NCBI GenBank assembly: GCA_039654915.1
Contig: CM077596.1
Coordinates: forward strand, 70,743,751 to 70,807,750
Length of the DNA: 64,000 nucleotides
DNA from: Aquilaria yunnanensis
Lineage: Eukaryota; Streptophyta; Magnoliopsida; Malvales; Thymelaeaceae
Reading direction: 5' to 3'
The stretch's first letter is position 1. Each line of letters begins with the position of its first letter. The notes below the pieces were generated by a model. It saw only the letters and a program-made list of their open reading frames with translations, made no database searches and had not been told where the DNA came from. Of this stretch, positions 49,473 through 60,169 are shown piece by piece. The translations under genes and the position numbers were made by a program.

Positions 49473-50488
49473 TTACCGAATGCAGATATCATCATTGCAA
49501 ATATCCACATTTGTAAGCTTGAATCTGATTGACATTATTTCTTTGTTAGCTGCAGTGATTGATCCAAAAGATTTATCGAGGTATTGGTGTGGGACAATGC
49601 CTTCCTTGATGCAGTTTCTGTCAACTCCAGAGTCGACTAAAACAATCGTGGTTAATTTAAACTCATTTTCTATTACTAAGGTCATTTTACTAGTGAATCT
49701 TTGATTTGGTATAGCATAGACTTCATTTATTTGTAGCGGTTTTTCTTCTATAAAATTTTCTAGACTATCTTTTTCATGGCTAGACTCCGGGACCTCTTTT
49801 CCCTTTTGTTTTGATTTAAAATCAAATTCTTCAAGGTCTTCCATAACTAATTCATCTTCTGGAAGATCTTTGGAGTATCCATCTAGATTCTGGAGTTCTA
49901 AAATCTCTATTCTGGTTTTGAGAGATTTTATTTCATGTTTCACCTCAGAGATTTCTCATCTTAATTTTGCTATTGTTAGTTCTTTGTGGATTTTTTGTGC
50001 TTCTTCTACCCTTTTCAAAATTTCATTAAGGCTATAAACTGGAGGTTTGGTAAATTCTTTAATATCTATCTTCTTTTTGAAATTTCTTCTTTTTTGGGTT
50101 TCTTGGTTATTGGCTTTCTCAGGATGTTTAAAAAGAATTTCTCTTTTTAATTCTGGGTCATCAATTTGTTTGGCTAATTCTAGAATCCTTTCATCGTCTT
50201 TAGTTAAAACATTTATTTGAAGAGTATTTATCTGAAGATTATTAAAGGTATTCTGTAACTGGTAAGTATCACAGCCACAATTTGACCTACAGCTTCTTGA
50301 TTCTTCAGAGTTGTCAGAAAGACTAACTTTATTTATTTCCTCTGAATCTGAATTTTCCGAAGACTCATTTTCTACTTCTTCAGGTTCACTTTTACTATTT
50401 AACAGAATTTGCATCAAACTCGTTTTTAATCCTTCATCAATTTCTAAAGAGTTTATTTTTTGTTTAGTTTTAAATTTAGTAATTATGT
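49473..50488 (-). pseudogene. Pararetrovirus capsid C-terminal region and aspartic protease, interrupted
   Basis: Frame shared by an acidic, Ser-rich and then basic/coiled stretch (49956-50488; NEILKRVEEAQKIHKELTIA) and a retropepsin-like domain (49473-49943), separated by a TGA at 49956-49958. The protease active site reads VDSGVDRNCIKEG, with the DSG near 49626-49634; the usual third residue after DSG is Ala but here Val. The frame closes at a TAA at 49473, and another TAA lies near 49348 before a shift into the RT frame. The upstream end is lost at about 50490 where a GC-rich hAT-like terminus begins. Confidence 0.75.
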
Positions 50489-50509
50489 TTCTAATTTATT
50501 TTTTTAAGA

Positions 50510-50639
50510 AAAACCCTTCAAACGTGCCCCACCCTCCTGGGACTGCCCCGCGCGAGGACCGGGCTCCTTAACCCAGGCTCAGGCCTGATCATTTGGGCCG
50601 GACCGGGCCGGGGTGGGGTAGGCCCGCCACCCACCTCTA
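50510..50639. mobile_element. Truncated GC-rich hAT-like terminus
   Basis: A GC-rich stretch ending GGCCCGCCACCCACCTCTA at 50639, nearly the same as the right ends of the two hAT copies (GCCCATCTCTA, GTGCACCTCTA), with GGGCCGGACCGGGCCGG subterminal repeats. No matching left end was found, so this is a fragment, or the pararetrovirus sequence sits inside the element. Confidence 0.5.
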
Positions 50640-52219
50640 GTTACAACTTCACTGAAATAGTATCACAACTCATACTTCTTTGGCTGCTACTTCCTGACAA
50701 TATTAGAATATATGTATGGCTGCCTCTAAGAAATCCATCTAACAATAATGTTCTTGATCTGCATTTCTTAATACTTATATATACACACATGGATTTCATG
50801 ATTATCATTACTGCCACAATAATTTCTTAAACCCTCGCTCATACTCCACATCATTTAGTCCATACTAACTTATTTACTTCGGCTTTCCCTCTTTTATTAG
50901 AAATTTCGATAGACTCAGCTAGGGGACAAACTGAAATAGCTACAAAATAAGGACAGAAGAACCAAATCAGTGAATAACAGTAACAACAAAACATGAGAGA
51001 CCTACCTTCTACTTCCATGTAATAAATAACAGAAGAATGTAGTACTTTTAAATATCGGCAATCATTGTAAAACACTTTCCTGTTCAGAGTATGGCAAATA
51101 CTATAGCACGACGTCCTGCTCGCTTATTTATCAATGCACGACCTCACCCGCAGTTGTTTACTTAGAGATCAAGTTATAATTCCCCGCTGCGAAGCGCTGG
51201 CAGTCGTCCAGTTTTGTACGCAAGTCAGAAGACTCGATAAATATACTTCCCCCCATTTCCCAATATTAGGTGTGTAGGCTAGCAAGTTGCGTGCTTTTTT
51301 TGTACAATTTGTCAAAAGACTTTAAATGCAATAGTTCCCATGTTGGGAAATAGTATCCGCGATTAAATGCGCCGAATTTCTCTAGTCGAAAAGCAAGAAG
51401 GAAGAAGATCAGAGATGGCTCTTCCACTTAAGTTTATATTATTATTTTTGTTTCCTGAAATTATTTTTGAGAATCGGTTCGGTAAAATAAAAAATATTAG
51501 CACAAACTTGCTATGTGCTTGCTCATCTGTGAATATCCATCCTGGTCAGGTAAGTGAAAATTAGTACGTATTTTTGAAGTATTATTAGGTACTCTCTCTT
51601 TTACAACTACTAATTTTTTTCAGAACATTCTTTATAGAGTTTAAAATCTTTTAGTTAAGATATCTCGGTCTCTTCTATTCAAGTAACTTGCATGTTTTAA
51701 AAGAATATAACTATCACTGTAAAAAACCAATCAAACAATAAAACATATCTTACAACACGGGATTTTGCACAATAATTTTCCAATCTCATACATGTTATAG
51801 TTGCATATGATTTTTCTTCTTACTTGAAATTATTATAGAATAGTTTAGTCGAGATGAATTTGACAGTGAAAAGGGCGGTTTTTTTTTTACTCTTTTTTTA
51901 CCTTCATTACACCTCAAACTATAGACATAAGATTAGAGAAAACTCATTAACTTAAGAATTGGAATACTGTATATGCAGAGTCTCAAGTTGTACATTTGAC
52001 TTTTTTCATCGGATTTTCTCGTTCAAATAATTCAGCGGGGCTACTACAATTATTCGTCATCTGAATTAAGTCTATCAACTTCTTTGTCTTCATTCTACTT
52101 TCTACCAGAAAAAAAAAAATCCCAAAATGTTCTATATATACTTGATTTTCCTTCTACAAATTGATAGCCAAACTTTAATCTTCACTATTCTCCTCCTTTC
52201 CTTCCGTTTTCGTAAAGAA
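50640..52219. promoter_or_regulatory. Upstream region of the complete RLP gene
   Basis: 1.6 kb that should contain the RLP promoter and leader. It is AT-rich, with no supportable gene. A short ORF at 51415-51550 ends at a donor-like GTAAGT but resembles no family I know. Confidence 0.35.
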
Positions 52220-54616
52220 ATGAGAATTTTGCTCCTTTTTCTCGTAATATACACTTTGGTGCTCACATCATGTTTGGGCTGTATCGAAAGAGAGAGACAA
52301 GCTCTCCTCAACTTCAAGAGTGGCTTTCCCGCCAACAACAACAGCGACAACAGTCTCCTCTCTTCTTGGACAGCTAAGGACAGAGATTGTTGCAGCTGGG
52401 AAGGTGTCGAATGCGACCAAAAGACTTCCCAGATTGTCTCTCTGGCTCTCAGCGGTGCCGGCTTGCAAGGTCCACTTCCACATAATCTCTCTTTCCATAG
52501 CTTGGTTTCTCTTCACTCTCTTGATTTGTCTTTCAATGAGCTCCGAGGCCCTGTCCCCACCTCGCTTGGTGCTCTCTGCAACTTAAAGAAGTTGGATTTG
52601 AGCTGGAACAGTTTTAGTCAGTCGGTTCAGGATGACATTTTTTATGGCATCAGTAGTGGGTGCACTAGGGTTTCTTTAGAGGTATTGGTTTTGAGCTACA
52701 ATCACCTTAATGGGTCATTGCCAAATGTCTCAACTCTCACACTTTTGAGAAGTTTATATCTTGATAACAACCAGTTGCAAGGGTTTTCTCCTGACAGTTT
52801 TTGGCCAGACTCTGATCTTCTTGTCCTGGATTTGAGAAACAATGAACTCACAGGGGCTTTGCCTGACTCTATCGGGAAAATGTCAAGGCTCAAAGCCTTG
52901 ATGGTTTCCTCAAACAACTTGGTTGGTGTCATCTCCCCTGCCCATTTCTTGAATCTCTCAAATTTGCAGGTACTAGATCTGTCTGATAACAATTTCTCCT
53001 TCAATCTAAGGTCTGACTTTGTTTTCCCTTCTCAGCTAGTTTCAATGAACCTGCGATCATGCAAGTTAGGCCCAAAATTTCCCAGCTGGCTTAAAGGGCA
53101 AACAAATTTCTCCCACCTTGATATCTCCAACTCTGGCATTTCAGATGCCATCCCCACCTGGTTTTGGGACTTGTCTTCTAATTTAAGGTACTTAAATCTT
53201 TCCTTCAACGGATTCAACGAGGAGGTCCAGAATCGGAAGTATAGATTTCGATATCCTCCTGCAGTTGATCTGAGTTCCAACTCCTTTTACGGCCCTGTCC
53301 CTCAGTTCCTCTCCAACACGAAAGTTTTGAAATTGTCCACTAACAAGTTCTCAGGCAATCTGTCTTTCTTGTGTAACATCAAGAGTAGTGCTATGACATA
53401 TCTTGATCTCTCTGATAATCTATTGGCTGGCCAACTTCCAGACTGCTGGAAGAGCTTTAGAGGGTTAGAGATTCTCAAGTTAGACAACAACAATTTTTCT
53501 GGGAGAATTCCCAGCTCCGTTGGCTGGTTGGATCAAACTCCATCTCTGAGTTTGAGGAACAATAGTCTTTCTGGAGAACTGCCTATGTCCTTGGGGAATT
53601 GTGTCGCGTTAAAAGTGTTGGATTTAGGGGAAAATAAACTATCAGGTTCCATTCCATCATGGTTTGGCAAATTACAATATCTGACTGTCTTAAGTCTGAA
53701 GTCAAATGAATTCCAAGGAGATATACCTGACAGGCTTTGCAATAGTTGGATGCAAATAATAGATCTTTCTATGAACAACTTATCTGGAGCCATACCCTCG
53801 TGTCTCACCAATTTAAGCAGCATGGCTGATCCGAAAGTCGCATCACCGTCGCATATCTCCTTGCTATTCTATTACACTTATTTCGACATTCTTGTTGGCG
53901 ACAATGGTGCTTATGAAGACGAAGTTGGATCTGGTTATTTTGATGATACGTCAGTGACATGGAAAGGATGGGAGCATGAATACCGCAAGACAATTTTATT
54001 ATTGAAGGCCATTGATTTTTCAAGCAACAGGTTAAGTGGAGAAATCCCTGGAGACATAACAGGGCTCTTGGGCTTGAACGCCTTGAACCTGTCAAGGAAC
54101 ATGTTAAATGGAAGCATCCCTAGTGAGATTGGGCAATTGCAGCTTTTGGAGTCTCTCGATCTGTCGGAAAATAAGATTTCTGGACAAATTCCTTCTAGCA
54201 TGGTTGAGTTATCTTACCTCAGTGTGTTGGACTTGTCCGACAACAATTTATCAGGAAAGATCCCAACAAGCACCCAGTTGCAGAGCTTTGGTCCTGTTGC
54301 ATACAGGGAGAACCTTGAGCTTTGTGGAGCCCCATTGGAAACTTGTCCGTGGGAGAAACCTGCTGAATCACCAAGTGTACGCTCCAATATTGGTGGAGGA
54401 AGCTCTGAAGACGATGAAGGATGGTCGGAGAGCCAATGGTTTTACTTCGGGATGGGGGTCGGGTTCACAGTTGGGCTCATCGGAGTTCTAGCTCTTTTGC
54501 TGACTAACAGGCCTTTGAGGCAAAGATACTTTCAGGTCTTGAGCAGCATTAATCATTGGATATTTGTGACAATAGCATTGAAACATGCACGTCTGAAGAG
54601 GTTTCTTAGAAGCTAA
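52220..54616 (+). CDS. LRR receptor-like protein (RLP), complete, intronless
   Basis: Predicted plasma-membrane immune receptor lacking a kinase; RLPs of this kind signal with SOBIR1-type partner kinases. The protein is 798 aa from the ATG at 52220. An upstream in-frame ATG (52127) would add 31 residues, but the signal peptide starts cleanly at MRILLLFLVIYTLVLTSC and the paralogue at 60170 begins at the same place. Residues about 22-66 are the N-cap (ERERQALLNFKSGF, DCCSWEGVECD). About 20 LRRs follow, with an island region near residues 560-600 (DTSVTWKGWEHEYRKTILLL). The last repeats (IDFSSNRLSGEIPGDI) lead to the acidic juxtamembrane SSEDDEGWSESQ, a TM (FYFGMGVGFTVGLIGVLALL) and a short basic tail of about 37 residues ending LKRFLRS. 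No breaks were seen. Confidence 0.93.
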   Translation: MRILLLFLVIYTLVLTSCLGCIERERQALLNFKSGFPANNNSDNSLLSSWTAKDRDCCSWEGVECDQKTSQIVSLALSGAGLQGPLPHNLSFHSLVSLHSLDLSFNELRGPVPTSLGALCNLKKLDLSWNSFSQSVQDDIFYGISSGCTRVSLEVLVLSYNHLNGSLPNVSTLTLLRSLYLDNNQLQGFSPDSFWPDSDLLVLDLRNNELTGALPDSIGKMSRLKALMVSSNNLVGVISPAHFLNLSNLQVLDLSDNNFSFNLRSDFVFPSQLVSMNLRSCKLGPKFPSWLKGQTNFSHLDISNSGISDAIPTWFWDLSSNLRYLNLSFNGFNEEVQNRKYRFRYPPAVDLSSNSFYGPVPQFLSNTKVLKLSTNKFSGNLSFLCNIKSSAMTYLDLSDNLLAGQLPDCWKSFRGLEILKLDNNNFSGRIPSSVGWLDQTPSLSLRNNSLSGELPMSLGNCVALKVLDLGENKLSGSIPSWFGKLQYLTVLSLKSNEFQGDIPDRLCNSWMQIIDLSMNNLSGAIPSCLTNLSSMADPKVASPSHISLLFYYTYFDILVGDNGAYEDEVGSGYFDDTSVTWKGWEHEYRKTILLLKAIDFSSNRLSGEIPGDITGLLGLNALNLSRNMLNGSIPSEIGQLQLLESLDLSENKISGQIPSSMVELSYLSVLDLSDNNLSGKIPTSTQLQSFGPVAYRENLELCGAPLETCPWEKPAESPSVRSNIGGGSSEDDEGWSESQWFYFGMGVGFTVGLIGVLALLLTNRPLRQRYFQVLSSINHWIFVTIALKHARLKRFLRS

Positions 54617-54924
54617 ACCCTAACCATCTCTTGCTTCCTTTGCAAGAAAGCAGATTTTACTTGCCACTCATTCATTCAGCCCCAGAAGATATTAAGGTGA
54701 AATATGCTGGGCTTCCCCTGCACATGTTCGAATCCTGCTGTTCACGCTTTTCTATCTTAACTAGGAGAAGTACCCGCACTTTGCAGCGGATACACAGTTG
54801 TAACTTGATGAGTAAGAAAGGTATTTGGTAATTGGATTCGACATATGTTGTTAATTAAAATATTTTACTGTAGTTATTTCAAAATATTATATGTTGTTGT
54901 CATTTATTACATATTCTTACCACA
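54617..54924. other. 3' flank of the RLP gene
   Basis: Short spacer to the Stowaway element; expected to hold the RLP 3' UTR. Confidence 0.4.
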
Positions 54925-54926
54925 TA

Positions 54927-55158
54927 CTCCCTCCGTCCTAAATTCTTTGCACCATTACTTTTCAGCAATTAATCTATGATTTTTTATTTTAAACATTTTA
55001 GCATATAAATAAAAAAATTTTATGTGTGAATGATAAATCAAAACCTATAGTTTCTAAATATTTTTTTTTAATTTTTTCTAACAAATAATAATATAAAAAA
55101 ATTCAAATCAAACTAACCCAAAAAGTCAAATGGATCAAAGAAATCGGGACGGAAGGAG
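54927..55158. mobile_element. Stowaway MITE (Tc1/mariner type), TA target duplication
   Basis: The left end CTCCCTCCGTCCTAAATTC and the reversed right end CTCCTTCCGTCCCGATTTC are canonical Stowaway terminal repeats. The element is 232 bp and flanked by TA on both sides (54925-54926, 55159-55160). It lies 310 bp after the RLP stop, so it could be part of the RLP transcript's 3' region. Confidence 0.92.
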
Positions 55159-55160
55159 TA

Positions 55161-56157
55161 GTTCAATTCAATTAGAATTGTTTTTGGTGATGAACAAATC
55201 AGCTCCATATTGTGAAAACCAATAACTACTACAATAAAAATACTATGATTCTATAACATTGAGAATAAATAGAAAGACAATCAACCAAAGGAAAAAAAAA
55301 TAGCAAACCTTTTTCAGAAGAACTTATTGCGGCCAATGATCTGTAAACATAAACAAACAACAACTGCGTTAATGTTAGTAAATATAAAAGGAAAAACCAA
55401 ATTAGCAACCCATGGAGAACAGTCTATTACAATTTCAAGCAGAGTTATCAGTCATGAAACAAAACCATACATCCAATGCACTTGAGTCCCTGCAACTTAC
55501 CAAATGAACTCATTAATCAGTACTTAACTGCACTGTTTGGACAATGGAGGCCTCAACTGCAACGAAATGAACTTATCAATGCATTCATTTGAATTAACCC
55601 AACAAACACATTGCAAACAGTCATTGCTCCCCCAAGTTTTTCCTCTCAAATTATATACCAACAACAAAATAATAGGCGGCTACAATAAATATTAGTTTCT
55701 AATATACAATATCAACACCAAAGAATTCGTACAACAAACGAAAGAGGACAATAATTACGTAAACGTCAATTTTTGCACAGGGCTATGATTGCAACATTTA
55801 AAGAGGGAATGAGCTAAATGCGAGCACAGGGCATGCGCAAAGATCTTAGATGAATTAGACCGGCGATGTGAGAACATATGTCCTCGTTTGAATGTAGATG
55901 TAACTGTAACCTTCAAGACAGTAGGATCTACTACAACACAATTATAAGGACCAAAACTGATATTTACCCCCCCCCCCCCCCCCCCCCCCCCCCGAGAGAA
56001 AGCACAAGTGTCACTCTCTTCGCCCTCTTATACGGTATAGTATTATATAGATTTTAACTAAATCCTATCATCTAATATGATGTATTGACGGTTTTTTACT
56101 TTTCAAAGATGACCATAGTTTTCCCATATTAATCATTGTTAAGAACATTGGATAAAT
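55161..56157. other. Intergenic with a 27-nt poly(C) tract
   Basis: No gene recognised. A run of 27 C residues lies at 55967-55993. Confidence 0.5.
55967..55993. repeat. Poly(C) homopolymer, 27 nt
   Basis: Uninterrupted C run flanked by TATTTA and GAGAGAA. G/C homopolymers of this size are rare in plant DNA and are error-prone in sequencing, so the length may be inexact. Confidence 0.85.
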
Positions 56158-56162
56158 GAATT

Positions 56163-58176
56163 TGTTGGATTTGTTTTAAGCAAATACTTAATTTTGATGG
56201 TGATAAGTGTATGGTTTTAATGTGCTCATGGAATTAAATACCGTGTTGTACATCGGTATACCGCTTATCACGGGTAAACAATATGCGCTACAAATATTTT
56301 CACACTTTGTTATTTTATCACATAGTATATCGTGGCATTTTGCATACTGATTATTTTTTGTGTACATTTTATCTAAAAATCACAGCATACCACAAACACT
56401 ATAAGGTATGTACCGCAGTATTTTATTTTGCGGGGATGTGTATAAGATGTTTTTTTTGTCATTTTAAATTAAAAAATTATAAATATATAAAACTTAAAAT
56501 ATAATTAATACACATATCATAAAATAAATATTTATTATTATTTTTTTGTTACTTTTCTTACTTAACATAAAAATAATTATTTTTGTATAACATTTTGTAT
56601 TAAAAAATATCTTCTAACGTATATATTTGATTTATATTTGATAAATTATGATGAGAAAAATTAGAATACATATAAAATGTGTAAAAAAAATTGTTGAATT
56701 TATGTCATCTTAAAATAATATTCCAACATTTTTTTTTGTGAAAACGGTAATAGTATACGGCACGGTATATCATGCAATATATCTTAAAAATTGGGGATGC
56801 AGTATACCTAGTGGTAACGGTATTTAACACTTTGAATGTGCTTAATCTCATTTTATTATGTCAAAATAGATTTGTTAAAATTGTGTTTAACTTCCAAATA
56901 TTTCAAGTGTTATTTCAAAAGATTTGTTTTAAGAAAACTTATTTTTGAAGAGAAGTTAGTAGGTCATCAATTTATATTAATGTTTGAATCAAGTTTGATT
57001 TCTAAATGACAAATTTTTCTAAGTTATTTCAAGTTTAATCCATTAAAAGAACAGTTTAATATGTCTTTTTATCACTTAAGTCTATCCAACTCTCAAGTGT
57101 ATGTTTTAATGTGTTAAAATGCTTTAATTTGAAGTCTAGAGTTGCTGGTTATTTTTTAAATATCAGGTAACGTGTTAAACTTTGAGTTTAACTTGTTAAT
57201 CACAAGTCTGAAGACTTTCATTCAAAATTCTCGGCTAGTGCGATTTCAACCCAAATTTGAAATATGACTTGGACGAATTAGATGATATCACCTGAATAGT
57301 CAGGCAAAGCATTTAATGGTCTTTCTCTAGCCCTTGTTGACCATTGAAGGATAAAATCGAGTTTAACATGTTAAACCCAGAATTAAACACGAAATTTGGA
57401 GCCTTTTATTGCACAAAAAATAGAGTAACGATCACTAGTATTTCAGGAGCTTTTCCAGACGTTTCCAACAGGTATACAACGGTTTTCTTGTCCCCAAATG
57501 AGTATAAATTCATGAAGAACTACTTTGGAAAGAACTCATGGCCATTAGAAGTGAGCATCTATCAGCTAAATCAAATCAGGTGTGCTAAATTTAAGATTTG
57601 CCAAGAGAGTTTGTATTTTCACTTGTATATCTAGCAAGAGTGCTATTGTTTGAGTTTGTAACCTTATAAACATCATTTGGTGAGATTTCTAGCTAGCCTT
57701 TAGGAAAACTAGTAAGGGCAAACGTGTTGTTGCGGTTTCTAGTTAGCCCCTAAAAAAACTAGTGAGTATTGGTGGTAGAGAGAGCTACCAAAGGAGTGTG
57801 CGTTCTTGTGTACTCTTGATATTCATAGTGGAAAAGAAAACTCTTAAATGGTAAACTTAAGGAGAGGAGTAAACTCTTAACAGGAGAGACCGAACCTCTA
57901 TAAAAATTCTTGTGTGTAAGCTTCTCTTCGTCTATTAGCTTGATCAATGCTTGATGATTTGTCTTCCTTCATTGGTTGAAGTTGTTTGTTTCCAAAAACA
58001 CTTTAAAGCAAGCTTTCAAATCAAAATTTAGGATAATTGTGATAGTCATTTTCTGGTTAGAATAGGTTATTTGAACTCTTTAAATTACATTTTAGTTTAA
58101 AAGATTAAAATCCTACTTTCAGTGATTTTTGAAACCAACCAATTTACCCATCTCTTGGTTGTTTCTTGGGCAAACA
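56163..58176 (+). mobile_element. Solo LTR (SIRE/Copia-like) with nested MITE, TSD GAATT
   Basis: It starts TGTTGGATTTGTTTTAAGC and ends TTGGTTGTTTCTTGGGCAAACA. Both flanks carry the perfect 5-bp repeat GAATT (56158-56162 and 58177-58181). The 3' end (CCAATTTACCCATCTCTTGG, then TTTCTTGGGC) resembles SIRE/Maximus-type Copia LTR ends. It is 2014 bp long, of which 590 bp are a later MITE insertion with its duplicated TTAA, leaving about 1424 bp of LTR. No internal retroelement genes remain. Confidence 0.85.
56238..56823. mobile_element. 586-bp MITE with TTAA flanks, nested in the solo LTR
   Basis: The left end ATACCGTGTTGTACATCGG and the reversed right end ATACCGTTACCACTAGGTATAC form imperfect terminal inverted repeats that share ATACCGT and GGTATAC(C/T)GC. 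TTAA is present on both sides (56234-56237 and 56824-56827). A secondary set of GTATACGGCACGGTAT words lies inside near the right end. No coding sequence. Confidence 0.6.
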
Positions 58177-58181
58177 GAATT

Positions 58182-60169
58182 TGTAAAGTATAAAATTTTA
58201 ACAAATTCATGGATTTGTAGTCTGTACATAGAGTTGATTAAGTATACTTGTGAGAAATAAAATAAGCATTGGTATAAAATATTAGCCTTTCCTTTGAGAA
58301 GTATGAATATAGAGTTAATAACTTATGAAGTCAGGAAATTTTTAACAATGACAAAAGAATTTTCAAAGGCGCGCCTTAAATATACCCACAAGGATAAGTT
58401 CTTTAGACTTGCATGTTGTCTGTTTAGATATCATCCCCAGACAATCCTATCCCTGCAGTTGACGATATAAAGTAAATATATCTTATACATATCATATTTA
58501 TGAACTTATGTTGTTTAACCTAAAGTTTAGGGATGATTAGATTCGGTACTAAATCTTAGTACTTGAATAGTTGTTGAATCAAAAGAATGAGAAGATTTAT
58601 TTTTTGTTGGAACCATTAACCACGTATTTCGGGTTGGTTCTATTTCACATTTTCAAACTTATTTCTAGCATTGAATGCCTTGACTAAAGCTATTCAAAAA
58701 TTGTGGATGAAAGGTGTAATTTTTCTACATTTGGAAACCTACTACAGGAGCAATTTGTAGATCTTCTTTTGTCTAATGAAATTTTGACAGTATTAACTAA
58801 TGAAAGGATATGGTGAGCATATGTCTAATTAAACATAGTTGTTATTTGACATTTTTACTCTCAAACTTTCACTCCCCAAAAGCACTTTTTCTCTTGATTT
58901 TGGTGCCATTCTTCACAAAATATGACAAAATCCAACATATCTACCAGGTCTAACTTGAAATTGGAGAGTTATCTTGTTTGGCGATGAGGAGATCTACACA
59001 AGGAAGCTGAGCGACATTGCATGAGTAACGGGAGGTTGAGCGACACCAAGTGACGTGACAAAGCCACAAACACCAAGGAACCATGAATTGTGAGGCAAGG
59101 TGAAGGGAACGATGAAGCAAGACCAAGCGAGATGCGGGAGGACAAGTGAGATCGTGAGATCGAAGTAGCAGTGAGTGAGATCGCAAGCAAAATAGAGAAA
59201 AAAGAGAGATTGATATACAAACATAATGACCATCTCCACATTGAGAATAAAACATACGAATACTAAAAAGGAACATATACCACCACCAACAATCCAATAG
59301 GATAAAGCCAATGGCTCGGACAACAAATTCAAATCACTGTCATCTACAGCTGCAACCAGAGACTCAACATCGATACTAGAGTTTAAACTACTGGAAGCTA
59401 CTCCAGTAATGCCTACAATCACAAAAAAAGTCAACCAAAACCATCACAACATATGAAATAAAACCAAAACTTCAATCCAAGATAAAAGAGATCATATGTT
59501 CAATCTTCGCTTAACAATGAATTTGCACTTTGCAAAATATCAAATAAAGGAGCATTCAAATCAAAATCAAGAGCACAATCCATCGTCTAGAAAAAGCTCG
59601 AAATCCAAATCTAAAATATAAAAGAGGATCGAACAACAAACTAATGCTAATCGAAGACTGAAAAGCATAAGAATCATGGAAGAAGAACATCAAACAAAAC
59701 AAACAATACGTCCAATCTCTCCACTACCAAGCTCCAAATTCAGATTTGAAAATACAAGAAGTCATAGAACAAAAATGTGCCACAAGAAGTTGTCACCAAT
59801 CGCACTTTTCCTTACTCAAAATTAGAGAAGATCGAGCTAAAATTGAGAAGAGCAAAAACATAACTAAATCGCAAAAAACAAGAAACAGTTCCTTAAAAAG
59901 ATGATTTTAAAAAGGGGTAAAAATATAATTTGCAACAACCACTTAAAAGTATATTATGTTTGAGTGTAAGAGTGAACTGGGTGCACATAAAAATTTTACT
60001 CTAATGAGAGTTGAAAAATAATAGAGATCAAGATTGAAAAAATTGCTTTTCTTGTGTTTGTTTGGTTTTTTTTTTTTTGCTTTCGCCCAACACATTTCTC
60101 TCTGTTTAACTCAAAAAATAGCATATTAAATCTTCCCCCGCCTCATTCACTGCCTCGTACCTGTGAAAA
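58182..60169. other. Intergenic, upstream of the third RLP locus
   Basis: Mostly AT-rich. It includes an exon-like segment at 59280-59420 (separate entry). The part near 60060-60169 should be the former RLP promoter and leader. Confidence 0.35.
59283..59420 (-). other. Orphan exon-like segment, unrecognised
   Basis: On the minus strand, after an acceptor-like TTGTGATTGTAG, an open stretch reads GITGVASSSLNSSIDVESLV and then AAVDDSDLNLLSEPLALSYW, ending near a GT dinucleotide. The composition is that of real coding DNA, but no neighbouring exons were found and I do not know the family. It could be a captured exon or chance. Confidence 0.25.

Larger units (their letters stand above)
45815..50490 (-). 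mobile_element. Endogenous pararetrovirus (Caulimoviridae) fragment, defective
   Basis: A minus-strand block of about 4.7 kb arranged as capsid C-terminal region, aspartic protease, reverse transcriptase, RNase H, second ORF, TATA box, leader and tRNA-Met primer-binding site. There are no LTRs and no integrase, which separates it from Gypsy elements. The RNase H end (VGKTNSLPNFLTREFL) is typical of plant pararetroviruses. A two-ORF layout fits the Florendovirus group; that assignment is tentative. The movement-protein and N-terminal capsid part is missing on the right side. All long frames carry stops or shifts, so the copy is dead. Confidence 0.85.

Noticed and set aside
45815..50490. Reading the RT block as a Ty3/Gypsy retrotransposon
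   Set aside because: No integrase follows RNase H, no LTRs flank it, and the RNase H C terminus, second ORF and PBS downstream of the genes fit Caulimoviridae.
51361..51564. 65-codon ORF upstream of the complete RLP
   Set aside because: No start context beyond chance, no recognised family; kept only as a remark.
54720..54745. TTCGAATCC resembling a tRNA T-arm downstream of the RLP
   Set aside because: No acceptor, D or anticodon arms fit around it on either strand.
58950..59297. 115-codon ORF with hydrophobic stretches
   Set aside because: The downstream part is Ser/Leu-rich chance sequence without start context or homology; only the segment at 59283-59420 looks exon-like.
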